DNA of 50,276 nucleotides from Acetobacter okinawensis JCM 25146 (GTDB taxonomy: Bacteria; Pseudomonadota; Alphaproteobacteria; Acetobacterales; Acetobacteraceae): positions 1 to 50,276 of the forward strand of contig NZ_BAJU01000018.1 of the NCBI RefSeq assembly GCF_000613865.1, in the 5' to 3' direction. The position numbers were made by a program, and so were the translations under genes. Of this stretch, positions 26,178 through 34,043 are shown piece by piece. Each line of letters starts with the position of its first letter. Within the stretch, counting starts at the first letter, position 1. The notes below the pieces were generated by a model. The model made no database searches. It saw only the letters and a list, made by a program, of their open reading frames with translations, and had not been told where the DNA came from.

Positions 26178-28118
26178 ATGTCCGAAACACTCTCGGCCGT
26201 GCAGCCTGCGGCTACCCCGGCCTCCACTATGGCCGGTGTGCTGCAGGCGATGGGCCAGCAGCAGCAGTCCGTACCTGAAGATCAGCGCGGGCTGGCGGAT
26301 CGGCTCAAGGAACTTCAGGAGCAGCTCGAGAACGATCCGTCATTGGAGAGCGACCCGAAATTTGCCACGCAGATGGCATGGCTGGTTCAGGACTGGCCGA
26401 AATTCAGCGGCACGGGACAGGCGGTGCAGGTGTCGCCGCTGCTCCATGCGGGTCTTAACGCGATGGCGGGCCAGTATCCCGGCATGAGTAACCCGCAGGT
26501 GATATCCATGCTCCAGCAGACTGCCGGCATAGATGATCGCCAGCTTGTCGCGGACATCCGTAACGCCAGCGTGGAGCTGGGAGCCTTGCCTGCGGAACAG
26601 CAGACATCTTTCCTGATTTCTGCCGGGGTAAACGCTCTTGAAGCCCGAGCTGCGCAGGCCGGTGTGACCCCGGTTCCGCAGCCGTCTCCCGTCGTGCAGC
26701 CCGAGCCAGTTCCTAAGACAGTGCCAGTGGCCCCCGTTGTCGCACCGGAAACTGTCCAAGAAACCGTTGTGCAGCCTAACCCGGCAGTTGCTCAGGCTGA
26801 GCCTAATGTTGCCGATCTGGGCAGGCAGGAGGAAGCGCCGTCTTTTGTCGTGGCGGGCGAAAATGAACCTACGTCCGAGGAATTGGCTATGCGTGGCATG
26901 AGTGCTGATTATGCCAATCAGACCGCACAGTCTGTTGAGGGGGCTGTGGCCGCTGAAAGTGCGGCACAGGCCACCTCTCGTGAGGCCGCGGCTGGCACAG
27001 GAATGGCGGCCGGTGACCACGCACCCATGCAGGGCCTGGACAATGCTGACCACGGCAATGCCTCTGCTGAACATGCGATGCAGGATATTCCGATTGGCGA
27101 TGACATTATGGGCGGAGCCTCTGCGCCCGAGCCACACGAAGCAACACGGGCGTCCACCGAAAAGCCGGAGCCTCATGCGGCACCGCCTGCACAGGATGCT
27201 GGCCCGGCCGGGAGTGAACAACCTGCCCACGCTGGGATGACAGAAGACCAAGAACGCGAGATCCGCAACGAAGACATGAATAACCAAAAAACCGCCCAAA
27301 ACACCCCTCCTGAGCCGCAAGGGGACGCACCAAAGCCGAAGCAGGCGGAACAGGCCGGTGGGCAGAAGGAACAAGCTAAGCCTCGCAGAGAAACTCAAAG
27401 CGCACAGGGCGAGCAATTAGAGGCCAGCGCCACATCAGCAGAACAGGGGCAGGCTGCTGCGCCAGCGCAAGCTCAGGCGGCTCAACCAGCGCAGGCTCCA
27501 GTGGGCAGTCTGGCCACGCATGCTGTTTCCAAAGCCGCCAGCGCCTTCAAGTCATGGGGCGCGAAGCATCAGACGGCTTCGGATCAACGTCGGATAGACA
27601 GTCTTGTCGCCGCCGTGGACGGCAACATTCGTATGGCAGACACTCGGTATCAGGACCTCAGACAGACCGCAGCCCCGTTCTTCAAGAAAATGGATGAAAC
27701 AGCGCAGAAGGAAGGTGTCAAACCGGCTGCACTGATGGCCAGCATGGGTGAGGGTGGCAAGCATCATGGACTGTGGCAGGAGTTCGAGAAACTGCGCCTG
27801 TCCAACGACACAGTGGGCAAGGCTTACAGCGATCTGGGGCAAACACTGCAGGATATGCGCCGCAATCTCGGCTCGCTTCAAAGCGAGGCTTCTGAACGGG
27901 GTGCAACGAACGCTCAGTCGGTGCTTGATGTCGAAGAGCGGGCCGGTAAAAAGGCAATGGAGATGGAGGACGTGCCCGGCCGCAAACCGGGCGAAAGTCT
28001 GATCAAGAGCATCGGCGGCGCTCTCGAACGCATCATGGAGAAGGTGAAATCACGTTTTTTGGCCCTCACCCAGGGGCGTGAGCAGGGTCGCGATACCAGC
28101 CCGTCCATGGGAGCCTAA
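26178..28118 (+). CDS. Large Pro/Ala/Gln-rich protein of the transfer operon, unknown
   Basis: 646 residues without signal peptide or membrane span. Residues 1-165 form a folded, helical N-terminal domain (DRLKELQEQLENDP, MAWLVQDWPKF, ISMLQQTAGIDDRQLVADIRNA). Residues about 170-450 are a low-complexity, acidic Pro/Ala/Glu/Gln-rich linker. Residues about 455-646 are a helical C-terminal domain (TRYQDLRQTAAPFFKKMDET, LRLSNDTVGKAYSDLGQTLQDM) ending in a basic tail. It lies 16 bases after the TraW-like gene with an AAAGGAAA ribosome site and 3 bases before dotA. IncI plasmids have no evident counterpart here. It could be a cytosolic chaperone/scaffold or a secreted substrate; neither is shown by the sequence. 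Confidence 0.6.
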   Translation: MSETLSAVQPAATPASTMAGVLQAMGQQQQSVPEDQRGLADRLKELQEQLENDPSLESDPKFATQMAWLVQDWPKFSGTGQAVQVSPLLHAGLNAMAGQYPGMSNPQVISMLQQTAGIDDRQLVADIRNASVELGALPAEQQTSFLISAGVNALEARAAQAGVTPVPQPSPVVQPEPVPKTVPVAPVVAPETVQETVVQPNPAVAQAEPNVADLGRQEEAPSFVVAGENEPTSEELAMRGMSADYANQTAQSVEGAVAAESAAQATSREAAAGTGMAAGDHAPMQGLDNADHGNASAEHAMQDIPIGDDIMGGASAPEPHEATRASTEKPEPHAAPPAQDAGPAGSEQPAHAGMTEDQEREIRNEDMNNQKTAQNTPPEPQGDAPKPKQAEQAGGQKEQAKPRRETQSAQGEQLEASATSAEQGQAAAPAQAQAAQPAQAPVGSLATHAVSKAASAFKSWGAKHQTASDQRRIDSLVAAVDGNIRMADTRYQDLRQTAAPFFKKMDETAQKEGVKPAALMASMGEGGKHHGLWQEFEKLRLSNDTVGKAYSDLGQTLQDMRRNLGSLQSEASERGATNAQSVLDVEERAGKKAMEMEDVPGRKPGESLIKSIGGALERIMEKVKSRFLALTQGREQGRDTSPSMGA

Positions 28119-28121
28119 GCT

Positions 28122-30416
28122 ATGCGCGGTGTGTCCAAAATGGCGCGGCTGTCGCAGCGCCTGCTGGCAGCGTTATTTGGAGGTCTGGGTCTGCTTCATG
28201 CAGGTCCAGCCCGCGCGGCAAGTGGGTTTGAAAATGTGAGCTGGGCCGACCTTATTGCGACTGATGACTGGTCTTCCCGTGTTCTCGACAGCCTGTTCCC
28301 CATGGATGGCACCGCGGATACGGCTACGGGTACGCTCCTACAATGGTTTACCTCCTTTGTCGGGATCATGGCATTTTTCTGGATCATGTATTCCATTCTC
28401 TGGCAGATTCACAAAACGGCTGAAACCGGAAAGGTCTTCTCCGCCAGTTTTAGTGGCTGGGTACCGGTGCGTGCCGTCGGCAGCGTCATTATGATGCTGC
28501 CGGTTCTCAATGGCTTTTCCCTCGGGCAGAACCTAATCGTAAACTTCGCCAAAGCGTCTATCGGCATGGCGACAATCGAGGAAAAAGTGGTGTTCGACGC
28601 GGTGGGGCCGCAGGCACTTCCTCTTGCAACGCCTATGATCCCGGGGTCACGTCAGGTGGTGCTTGGCGTCATGGAAAGCGAGATATGTCGGGCTCTCATC
28701 AATAAGGCATCCCATAATCCTGACATGGTTCCTGAGCCCACTATCACTGATGACGGCAATGGCACGGTGTCCATTACCTACAACATGGCAAACGGTAATG
28801 GTACAGCCATGCCGACCTGTGGGCTTGTCTCCATCAGCACGCCCATCAAAACCGCGACCACGGCCGAGTACCAGAGCATTGATTTCAGTGGGGTCAGCAG
28901 CCAGCAGATACAGTCCCTCAAAACGCTAACTACCAATATCCGCTCCGGTCTGCAGAATACCATAACTTCCCTGTGGGAGACGCGCGATGTCGCGACACTG
29001 GGAACACTCAACACTGTGTTCGTGGCCCAGTCGAACTATCTTAACGGCCAGCTGACAAGTATTGCCTCGAGCGTGGTCGCGGCAGTTCGTAGTGCTGCCG
29101 GGTCAACAGCCAGTGACAATTCAGCGACGGCGGAACTCCGTTCTCTCGGCTGGACCGGGCTTGGCGCCTATTATCTGGAAATATCGCGCCTGAACGCAGA
29201 AGTCATTTCAGTGTCGTCGATTACGCCCGCTGTCGTAGCACCGTCATGGGCCGGCACAGGTCCGTATTTGGGGCAGGATCTGATGCCGTTCATCCAGAGT
29301 GTATCCAGTTATCTCGGCAAAATGGATGCAACACTTCAGACAGCAGATGAACCGGCGCCTAACAGTACTTCCCCACGACTATATGCCAACGCCCATGTCT
29401 CCTCAGATAGCACAGCGATCTGGACAAAGGTTCTGAACTACCTGAACCTCGGCCCTGGTGCATTGGAACTCATCATGAACCATCTGGTGATGGGGAGTTC
29501 CGGTACAGACTGGGTTGATCCTCTCGGGGCCATGATCGGCATCGGGCATCTCCTCATCCATCTTGCGCTTACAGCCATTGCGCTGGCGGCGGCAAGCGGA
29601 AGTGTTTCTCTTGATGTTGGAGCCGGGGTGGCGTCCTTCGTAACAGGGCAATGGGGCGCTACGGCCACCGCTGCTGTGGCGACCTTTCTGAGTGGAACCA
29701 TCACCCGGCTGCTTCCGGTGATCTTTACGGCCTGCCTGTTTCTGCTCTCAGCCGGGGTCACGCTGGCTTATGTTCTGCCTATGATGCCCTATCTGTACTG
29801 GATTGCCGGTGTAACGGGCTGGTTCCTTCTGGATGTTGAGGCGGTTGCCTATGCGTCGCTATGGTTCCTCGCCCATATGACGTTCGCAGGAGATGGCTTC
29901 CATGGCAAAGGGGTGCGCGGCTACGAGATTCTCTTTACCATTCTCTTTCGGCCGTCGATGATGGTGATCGGTATGGTGTTCAGCTACACGATATTCTCCG
30001 CCTTTTCCTGGCTGCTGATGAAAAGCTTTCTGGTGGCCTCGACCTTTACGCTTGACCACGGCTATCTCACCGATAACTGGGTCGGCCTGATTGCCATGTT
30101 GATCATGTATTCAGCCGTAGAAATGACGACAGCAACATTGTCTTTCCGGCTGATCACGACATTGCCACATCACATGGCCTCCATGGTCGGGTTTGGTGCG
30201 GCCAGCCGCGTGGATGCGGAAGACTTCGAGAAATCCTCTACGCGCCCGGTAGAACAAGGAGCAGATACGGGTCGGCAGGTTGGCACACAGTATCTCGAAG
30301 GATTGAAGGACGAGGCAAAAAAAAGTGGTGGCGGGGGCGGTTCTGGTGGTACACTGCCCCAAATGGATACGACGACGGCTGCACAGGTGCGGCCCATTAC
30401 ACAGACCGATGTTTGA
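28122..30416 (+). CDS. dotA: DotA/TraY-like polytopic inner-membrane protein
   Basis: 764 residues with a signal-like N-terminus (ending PARA), a first membrane helix (WFTSFVGIMAFFWIMYSILW), a conserved block (GWVPVRAVGSVIMMLPVLNGFSLGQ, split here into its two halves), a periplasmic domain of about 350 residues, then a cluster of C-terminal helices (LIHLALTAIALAAASG, LLPVIFTACLFLLSAGVTLAYVLP, YWIAGVTGWFLLDVEAV). This is the DotA/TraY layout. A Gly-rich cytosolic tail ends the protein. It closes the set of core genes in the plus-strand operon; the ATG at 28140 is an alternative start. Confidence 0.85.
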   Translation: MRGVSKMARLSQRLLAALFGGLGLLHAGPARAASGFENVSWADLIATDDWSSRVLDSLFPMDGTADTATGTLLQWFTSFVGIMAFFWIMYSILWQIHKTAETGKVFSASFSGWVPVRAVGSVIMMLPVLNGFSLGQNLIVNFAKASIGMATIEEKVVFDAVGPQALPLATPMIPGSRQVVLGVMESEICRALINKASHNPDMVPEPTITDDGNGTVSITYNMANGNGTAMPTCGLVSISTPIKTATTAEYQSIDFSGVSSQQIQSLKTLTTNIRSGLQNTITSLWETRDVATLGTLNTVFVAQSNYLNGQLTSIASSVVAAVRSAAGSTASDNSATAELRSLGWTGLGAYYLEISRLNAEVISVSSITPAVVAPSWAGTGPYLGQDLMPFIQSVSSYLGKMDATLQTADEPAPNSTSPRLYANAHVSSDSTAIWTKVLNYLNLGPGALELIMNHLVMGSSGTDWVDPLGAMIGIGHLLIHLALTAIALAAASGSVSLDVGAGVASFVTGQWGATATAAVATFLSGTITRLLPVIFTACLFLLSAGVTLAYVLPMMPYLYWIAGVTGWFLLDVEAVAYASLWFLAHMTFAGDGFHGKGVRGYEILFTILFRPSMMVIGMVFSYTIFSAFSWLLMKSFLVASTFTLDHGYLTDNWVGLIAMLIMYSAVEMTTATLSFRLITTLPHHMASMVGFGAASRVDAEDFEKSSTRPVEQGADTGRQVGTQYLEGLKDEAKKSGGGGGSGGTLPQMDTTTAAQVRPITQTDV

Positions 30417-30427
30417 GGGCGTGACCC

Positions 30428-30877
30428 ATGAGCGGTGATTTTGTAACAGCTGGTGCATTAGGTGGTATTCGCGGATCACTCCGTCGGGTTGCCAATGATC
30501 TCGAACAGCAGAACCGTACAGTGTCAGCACTCGCACAGCAGACACAGGTCGCCAACCACTGGCAGACCACGGCTTTCAACCTCCAGAAGCAGCTTGCCGA
30601 GTGGAAAGCTTGGGGGAAGAAGAACCTCGAGTATCTAGGGGAAGAGGAGCAGGTTTCTGCCGATCTGCGCCAGCAGCTTGCTCAGGCGCAGGAAGCCTTG
30701 CGGGCTGAAAAAAAACTGCGGAATGATGAATTCAATGAGGGTGTTAAGCAGCATAATAAGCTGGTGCGCAAATCTAATCGGCTGGTCGGCTGCCTAAATG
30801 CAATTAAAGCTCAGCCGGGTAACGCAGTCGCGTTGATTGCCGCCCTTGAAGCGGAACTGAACGGACAGAAGGCGTGA
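30428..30877 (+). CDS. Coiled-coil protein, 149 aa
   Basis: A soluble protein dominated by heptad-like helices (LRRVANDLEQQNRTVSALAQ, ADLRQQLAQAQEALRAEKKL), with no signal peptide or membrane helix. It starts 11 bases after dotA and its stop overlaps the next start (GTGA), so it belongs to the transfer operon. No family is recognised. A structural or cytosolic accessory role is plausible from the operon context only. Confidence 0.6.
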   Translation: MSGDFVTAGALGGIRGSLRRVANDLEQQNRTVSALAQQTQVANHWQTTAFNLQKQLAEWKAWGKKNLEYLGEEEQVSADLRQQLAQAQEALRAEKKLRNDEFNEGVKQHNKLVRKSNRLVGCLNAIKAQPGNAVALIAALEAELNGQKA

Positions 30878-31164
30878 GGGCACCTATTCTTCTGGTGGTC
30901 TGCGGTCTGACCCTTTCTGGTTGTGCACATGGCAATCTACGGTCCGCTAATGACAGACCACTCAAACCACCGCTGGTGCGTCAAGCGCAGTATGACCCGT
31001 ATGCGCCTTATGGTTCATCTCCTGCATACTGGTCGCCCTCTGTCGCCTCCCGCGAGGGCACAATCGTCCGCCCGACTGATCCTGTAGATCAGGCCGATCG
31101 CCCGGATTACGAACACGCCAGATGGGCGGTGTCACAGGTAGCAGGACGCGCGGGCACCTTCTAA
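30874..31164 (+). CDS. Small lipoprotein, 96 aa
   Basis: GTG start overlapping the previous stop. A leader with a lipobox (LTLSGC) is followed by about 75 residues rich in Pro and Tyr (YDPYAPYGSSPAYW) and a conserved-looking end (RPDYEHARWAVSQVAGRAG). Probably an outer-membrane-anchored accessory of the transfer channel and the last gene of the operon that starts at site D. Confidence 0.6.
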   Translation: MRAPILLVVCGLTLSGCAHGNLRSANDRPLKPPLVRQAQYDPYAPYGSSPAYWSPSVASREGTIVRPTDPVDQADRPDYEHARWAVSQVAGRAGTF

Positions 31165-31170
31165 ACCGCC

Positions 31171-31194
31171 GTCACAAATTGAAGCTTCATACTG
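31171..31194 (+). promoter_or_regulatory. Recurrent promoter-like motif, site E
   Basis: GTCACAA (31171-31177), 11-base spacer, ATACTG (31189-31194), starting 7 bases after the lipoprotein stop and 48 bases before the ATG of the 55-aa orf. The spacer is AT-richer than in the other sites. Confidence 0.6.
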
Positions 31195-31197
31195 ATC

Positions 31198-31229
31198 GGG
31201 AAGCAAGGCAATCGCCTGCCCTGATTTTT
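31198..31229 (+). terminator. Possible attenuator or terminator hairpin with T5
   Basis: An imperfect stem (GCAAGGC / GCCTGC around an AATC loop, one bulge) is followed by GATTTTT. It lies between motif E and the 55-aa orf, so it would terminate read-through from the lipoprotein gene and could attenuate transcripts from site E. Confidence 0.3.
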
Positions 31230-31242
31230 ATGGAGCTTTTTT

Positions 31243-31410
31243 ATGTGTGCAGAAACAGTGCTTTCCAGTGTGTCCAAAACTGCTGAACGACTGGACCAGT
31301 CGTCCGAAACGCTACAGCCCCCGTTGCAAACTACGCTGGCCGCTCTACTTGCAGAGCATCTGAACCGCCGTGCGGCCCAGACTTTGCAGGATCGTACCCC
31401 AGACGAGTAG
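31243..31410 (+). CDS. Small protein, 55 aa
   Basis: 55 codons from an ATG with GGAG 8 bases upstream. Helical, polar, no signal peptide; the sequence TLQPPLQTTLAALLAEHLNR suggests an amphipathic helix. It is the first gene after motif E and 80 bases before the exported two-cysteine protein. No family is recognised. Confidence 0.45.
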   Translation: MCAETVLSSVSKTAERLDQSSETLQPPLQTTLAALLAEHLNRRAAQTLQDRTPDE

Positions 31411-31490
31411 GCTGATCTGCGCACTGGAATCTTCTTTCCAGACAAGCCGCATGCTAATCGACATGTTCAACCACCAAGAGGGGTTTTCCC

Positions 31491-31961
31491 GTGTCGACTA
31501 CGCCCAAACTGGCTATTGTCCTGCTTTCCACCGGCCTCCTCGTGTCGGCCGCACAAGCCCAGACCCCGTCATCTGCTGAACTGGATCGACTTTCCGCCCA
31601 ACGGCAGGCCGAGATCGGCCCGCGCGATTGGGGTGCGCCAGTCGCAGCCGCTCCCGAAGCGCCACCAGTGCCTCTCAGCGGTAAAGTCACCTGCATGTCG
31701 CCCCGCACTGAGTTTGAGCCTGTCTATGCCGGACCGAGCGGACGCGCGAAAAAAATAGGGATTGCGCCGCCGCAGATTGCCGTGACGGCGACGACGTCGG
31801 GTGCGTGGACGCAGATCGTCCGCGCTCACGGAAACTTGGCATGGATTCCGACGGCGGACGTCCTGCCATGGCACTCAACAACCGCCAAAGCGGGCACACG
31901 GTGCACCGTCTCAGGCATTCGTCCATCGGATGGCATGGTGGTGTTTTCTTATCCACAGTGA
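31491..31961 (+). CDS. Exported two-cysteine protein with SH3-like domain, paralogue 1
   Basis: 156 residues from a GTG preceded by AAGAGGGG. A signal peptide (LAIVLLSTGLLVSAAQAQ) is followed by a helical segment (AELDRLSAQRQAEIGPRDWG), a Pro/Ala linker and a C-terminal beta domain resembling a bacterial SH3 fold (VYAGPSGRAKKIG, WTQIVRAHGNLAWIPTADV). Two Cys (VTCMSP, TRCTV) are conserved with the paralogue at 35158-35631; the mature parts look about two thirds identical by eye. Probably periplasmic and disulfide-bonded. Function unknown; both copies lie downstream of the recurrent motif. Confidence 0.6.
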   Translation: MSTTPKLAIVLLSTGLLVSAAQAQTPSSAELDRLSAQRQAEIGPRDWGAPVAAAPEAPPVPLSGKVTCMSPRTEFEPVYAGPSGRAKKIGIAPPQIAVTATTSGAWTQIVRAHGNLAWIPTADVLPWHSTTAKAGTRCTVSGIRPSDGMVVFSYPQ

Positions 31962-31987
31962 ACAACGCAGCTTCAATGCCACTTGAA

Positions 31988-32005
31988 TATGCCCTAGAGG
32001 GCATA
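31988..32005. promoter_or_regulatory. Palindrome upstream of higBA, likely operator
   Basis: TATGCCC-TAGA-GGGCATA, a perfect 7-bp inverted repeat just upstream of the toxin start. It is the place and type of site bound by HigA-like antitoxins for autoregulation. Confidence 0.5.
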
Positions 32006-32018
32006 TATGGTGAGGCTT

Positions 32019-32387
32019 ATGACGTGGCTGGTCGAACATACAAACGAGTTCGAACTCTGGTTTGACTCACTTTCCAGCAGCGAGCAGGAGGACGTTTATG
32101 CCTCCGGCCTTCTGCTGGAGCAACGCGGTCCCAACCTAAGACACCCAATGTCGTCTGGCATAAAGGGTTCGCGGCACAGTCACATGCGTGAATTAAGGGT
32201 TCAGAGCGGAGGAAAGCCACTTCGTATCTTCTATGCCTTTGATCCTCGTCGTGCTGCGATATTGCTTATCGGCGGTGATAAGACTGGTGACGACCGTTTT
32301 TACGTCAATCTGGTGCCTGTAGCGGACAACTTGTACGACATGCACCTACAGGAACTGGAACAGGAGAAGGGACATGAAAAACCGTAA
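32019..32387 (+). CDS. higB: HigB-like (Gp49/RelE superfamily) toxin
   Basis: 122 residues from the ATG at 32019, chosen because GTGAGG lies upstream; the ATG at 32007 abuts the operator palindrome. The protein shows the Gp49/HigB pattern: MRELRVQSGGKPLRIFYAFDP, then RRAAILLIGGDKTGDDRFY and a helical tail. Toxins of this group cleave mRNA on the ribosome. The gene overlaps the antitoxin start, and toxin-first order is usual for higBA. Probably a plasmid stabilisation module. Confidence 0.82.
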   Translation: MTWLVEHTNEFELWFDSLSSSEQEDVYASGLLLEQRGPNLRHPMSSGIKGSRHSHMRELRVQSGGKPLRIFYAFDPRRAAILLIGGDKTGDDRFYVNLVPVADNLYDMHLQELEQEKGHEKP

Positions 32388-32715
32388 GGCACTGGCGTCT
32401 CTGGCGGAAAAGCTGTCCCCAGAGGCCCGCGAAAGAGCCGCCCTGAAGGCACGTGCCATGTCGGATGCCATGGATTTGGCAGAACTGCGGCGTGCTCAAG
32501 TGATGTCGCAGAAGCAGATCGCAGCACTTCTTGGGATAAATCAGGCATCTGTTGCAAAAATGGAAAAGCGCACTGACATGTATATCAGCACGCTCCGTAG
32601 CTACATTGAAGCGATGGGCGGAGAGCTGGAGATTGTCGCAAAATTTCCAGCACATGCCGTTCCAATCAGAAGTTTCTCCGCGATTGCTACGGCGGCGGAT
32701 ACATATTCTGCCTGA
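32374..32715 (+). CDS. higA: HigA-like XRE-family antitoxin
   Basis: 113 residues with a central helix-turn-helix (LRRAQVMSQKQIAALLGINQ-ASVAKMEKR) and a C-terminal segment (TLRSYIEAMGGELEIVAKFP) typical of XRE antitoxins paired with Gp49-type toxins. It starts 14 bases before the toxin stop. It neutralises the toxin and probably represses the pair through the palindrome at 31988-32005. Confidence 0.85.
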   Translation: MKNRKALASLAEKLSPEARERAALKARAMSDAMDLAELRRAQVMSQKQIAALLGINQASVAKMEKRTDMYISTLRSYIEAMGGELEIVAKFPAHAVPIRSFSAIATAADTYSA

Positions 32716-32726
32716 CCTATTTTTCA

Positions 32727-32762
32727 GGCCCTATCTCCGGCGTTCAGGCCGGAGATAGGGCC
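32727..32762. terminator. Perfect 15-bp stem-loop after higA
   Basis: GGCCCTATCTCCGGC and its exact complement, separated by a 6-base loop. It begins 11 bases after the higA stop. Only a weak T-rich stretch follows, so it is a likely transcription end or mRNA-stabilising hairpin separating higBA from vapBC. Confidence 0.6.
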
Positions 32763-32795
32763 GTTCCAATTTGTTCTGGAAATTTTGGTCCAATA

Positions 32796-32819
32796 CATAT
32801 ACAAGATGGCATATACAAG
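32796..32819. promoter_or_regulatory. Direct repeat in the vapB leader, candidate operator
   Basis: Two copies of CATATACAAG (32796-32805, 32810-32819), 14 bases apart start to start, end 11 bases before vapB; the second copy runs into the AAGGAG ribosome site. They are candidate sites for VapB autoregulation. Confidence 0.4.
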
Positions 32820-32830
32820 GAGATGCCTCC

Positions 32831-33106
32831 ATGCCAATGCCATCCCCTTCTTCCTCACGTCCGAAAGAAGTCAGGTTGTTCCGTAATAACCGCAGTCAGG
32901 CGGTCAGGATTCCTGTCGAGTTTGAACTACCGGGAGACCGGGCGCTAATCCGACGCGAAGGCAACAGACTTATCATTGAGCCGACAGAGCGCCCCACGAC
33001 ACTAGCAGGGCTTCTGGCTCAATGGACGACCGAAGATCCGCTCGGCCCAGATGACCAGTTGCCAAGCATTGATGATCAGGCAGCTAGTCCGGAAGATATC
33101 TTTTGA
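32831..33106 (+). CDS. vapB: VapB-like AbrB-fold antitoxin
   Basis: 91 residues from an ATG with AAGGAG upstream. The N-terminus has the SpoVT/AbrB swapped-hairpin signature of plasmid VapB proteins (KEVRLFRNNRSQAVRIPVEF, then LIRREGNRLIIEP). The acidic C-terminal tail (TTEDPLGPDDQLPSID) would wrap the toxin. The stop overlaps the vapC start. Confidence 0.85.
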   Translation: MPMPSPSSSRPKEVRLFRNNRSQAVRIPVEFELPGDRALIRREGNRLIIEPTERPTTLAGLLAQWTTEDPLGPDDQLPSIDDQAASPEDIF

Positions 33107-33534
33107 GCGGATATCTTCTGGATACGAACATAATCAGTGATTTGATCCGTAATCCTACCGGACTTGCCGCGTGTCGCATTGCAAAAGAAAACCCGAAGAC
33201 GCTCTTCACTAGCGTAATCGTGGCGGCTGAGCTGCGTTATGGCTGCGCAAAAAAAGGGTCTCCCAGACTTCTGGAACGGGTCGAGAGCGTTCTGCACATT
33301 ATCCCGGTTCTGCCTCTGGACGTGCCTGCTGATGGCGAATACGGAGGAATCCGGGCCGAGTTGGAAGCCGCAGGCCAGCCGATCGGCCTGAATGATCTGC
33401 TGATTGCCGCCCATGCTTATACCCTCAAGCTGACACTGGTCACGGATAACACCCGAGAATTTTGTCGCGTACGAGGGCTGGAGGTCGAAAACTGGCTGGA
33501 GGCAGCGCCTCGTGTCAGTGTGCGTAAAAGCTAG
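33103..33534 (+). CDS. vapC: VapC-like PIN-domain ribonuclease toxin
   Basis: 143 residues with the PIN-domain acidic residues: YLLDTNIISDLI at the start, VIVAAELRYG, GLNDLLIAAHA and LVTDNTREF. The start is a TTG overlapping the vapB stop; no ATG or GTG lies upstream in frame that keeps LLDTN near the N-terminus. VapC cleaves specific RNAs and is held in check by VapB; on plasmids it promotes maintenance. Confidence 0.86.
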   Translation: MSGYLLDTNIISDLIRNPTGLAACRIAKENPKTLFTSVIVAAELRYGCAKKGSPRLLERVESVLHIIPVLPLDVPADGEYGGIRAELEAAGQPIGLNDLLIAAHAYTLKLTLVTDNTREFCRVRGLEVENWLEAAPRVSVRKS

Positions 33535-33594
33535 AACCGTTTTCTTGAAACGCACTCACGACCGGCAGCTGCCGCTGCAGTTTCTGGCCGTGGT

Positions 33595-33608
33595 GCCCCT
33601 AACGGGGC
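33595..33608. terminator. Short GC hairpin between convergent genes
   Basis: GCCCC-TAAC-GGGGC spans the end of the IcmV-like gene, 61 bases after the vapC stop. It could serve as a weak transcription end between convergent units; no T-run follows. Confidence 0.3.
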
Positions 33609-34043
33609 CAGAGATTGCTCCCTTGCGCGATGAATGCGCCGAACCCCCCAATGCCTCCGGTTCGGAGCATCCAGTTCGAGAAACTTAGACGCGTGAACTC
33701 AGCCAGCAGCACGAGTAATATGACCGCAAACTGCACACTGGTGAGACTGTACAGCCTGGTCGCCTGATGAACGCACGACCAAACCCCACACACCTAATGT
33801 GCTCATAAGCAGGAGCAGACAAAGCCGACCGTAGCGCCTTGTGGATACCAGTGCCCGGATAGTGGCCGGATTCATAACGGGTGCGAGGGTCGTATCTATA
33901 GCCGATGCTTCGATGAAGGCTTTCCTGTCGCGCAGGTACTGGCGCGACTGGGTGAGAGCACGCGCGGTCCTCACGAATGGCAGGTAAAGTGGGAAGATCA
34001 GCCATTTCCCCACTTTCAGCGCTGAGCGTGTGGATCGCTTCAT
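33599..34043 (-). pseudogene. IcmV/TraX-like two-helix membrane protein, frame-disrupted
   Basis: An ATG at 34043 overlaps the stop of the upstream DsbC-like gene. The first frame gives a basic N-terminus (KVGKWLIFPLYLPFVRTARA), a soluble middle and a membrane helix (LCLLLLMSTLGVWGLVV), then runs into a stop at 33699. Another frame continues with a second helix (VQFAVILLVLLAEFTRL) and ends at 33599. Joining them near 33770 gives about 147 residues with two helices, the layout of IcmV (TraX of IncI). The join needs one base removed or two added, unlike most other breaks here. Family call is tentative. Confidence 0.45.

Noticed and set aside
26340..27416. Long minus-strand open frame (358 codons) opposite the 646-aa gene
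   Set aside because: Composition is Arg/Leu/Cys/His-rich as expected for an antisense shadow of an Ala/Pro/Gln-rich gene, with no ribosome site and no family features.
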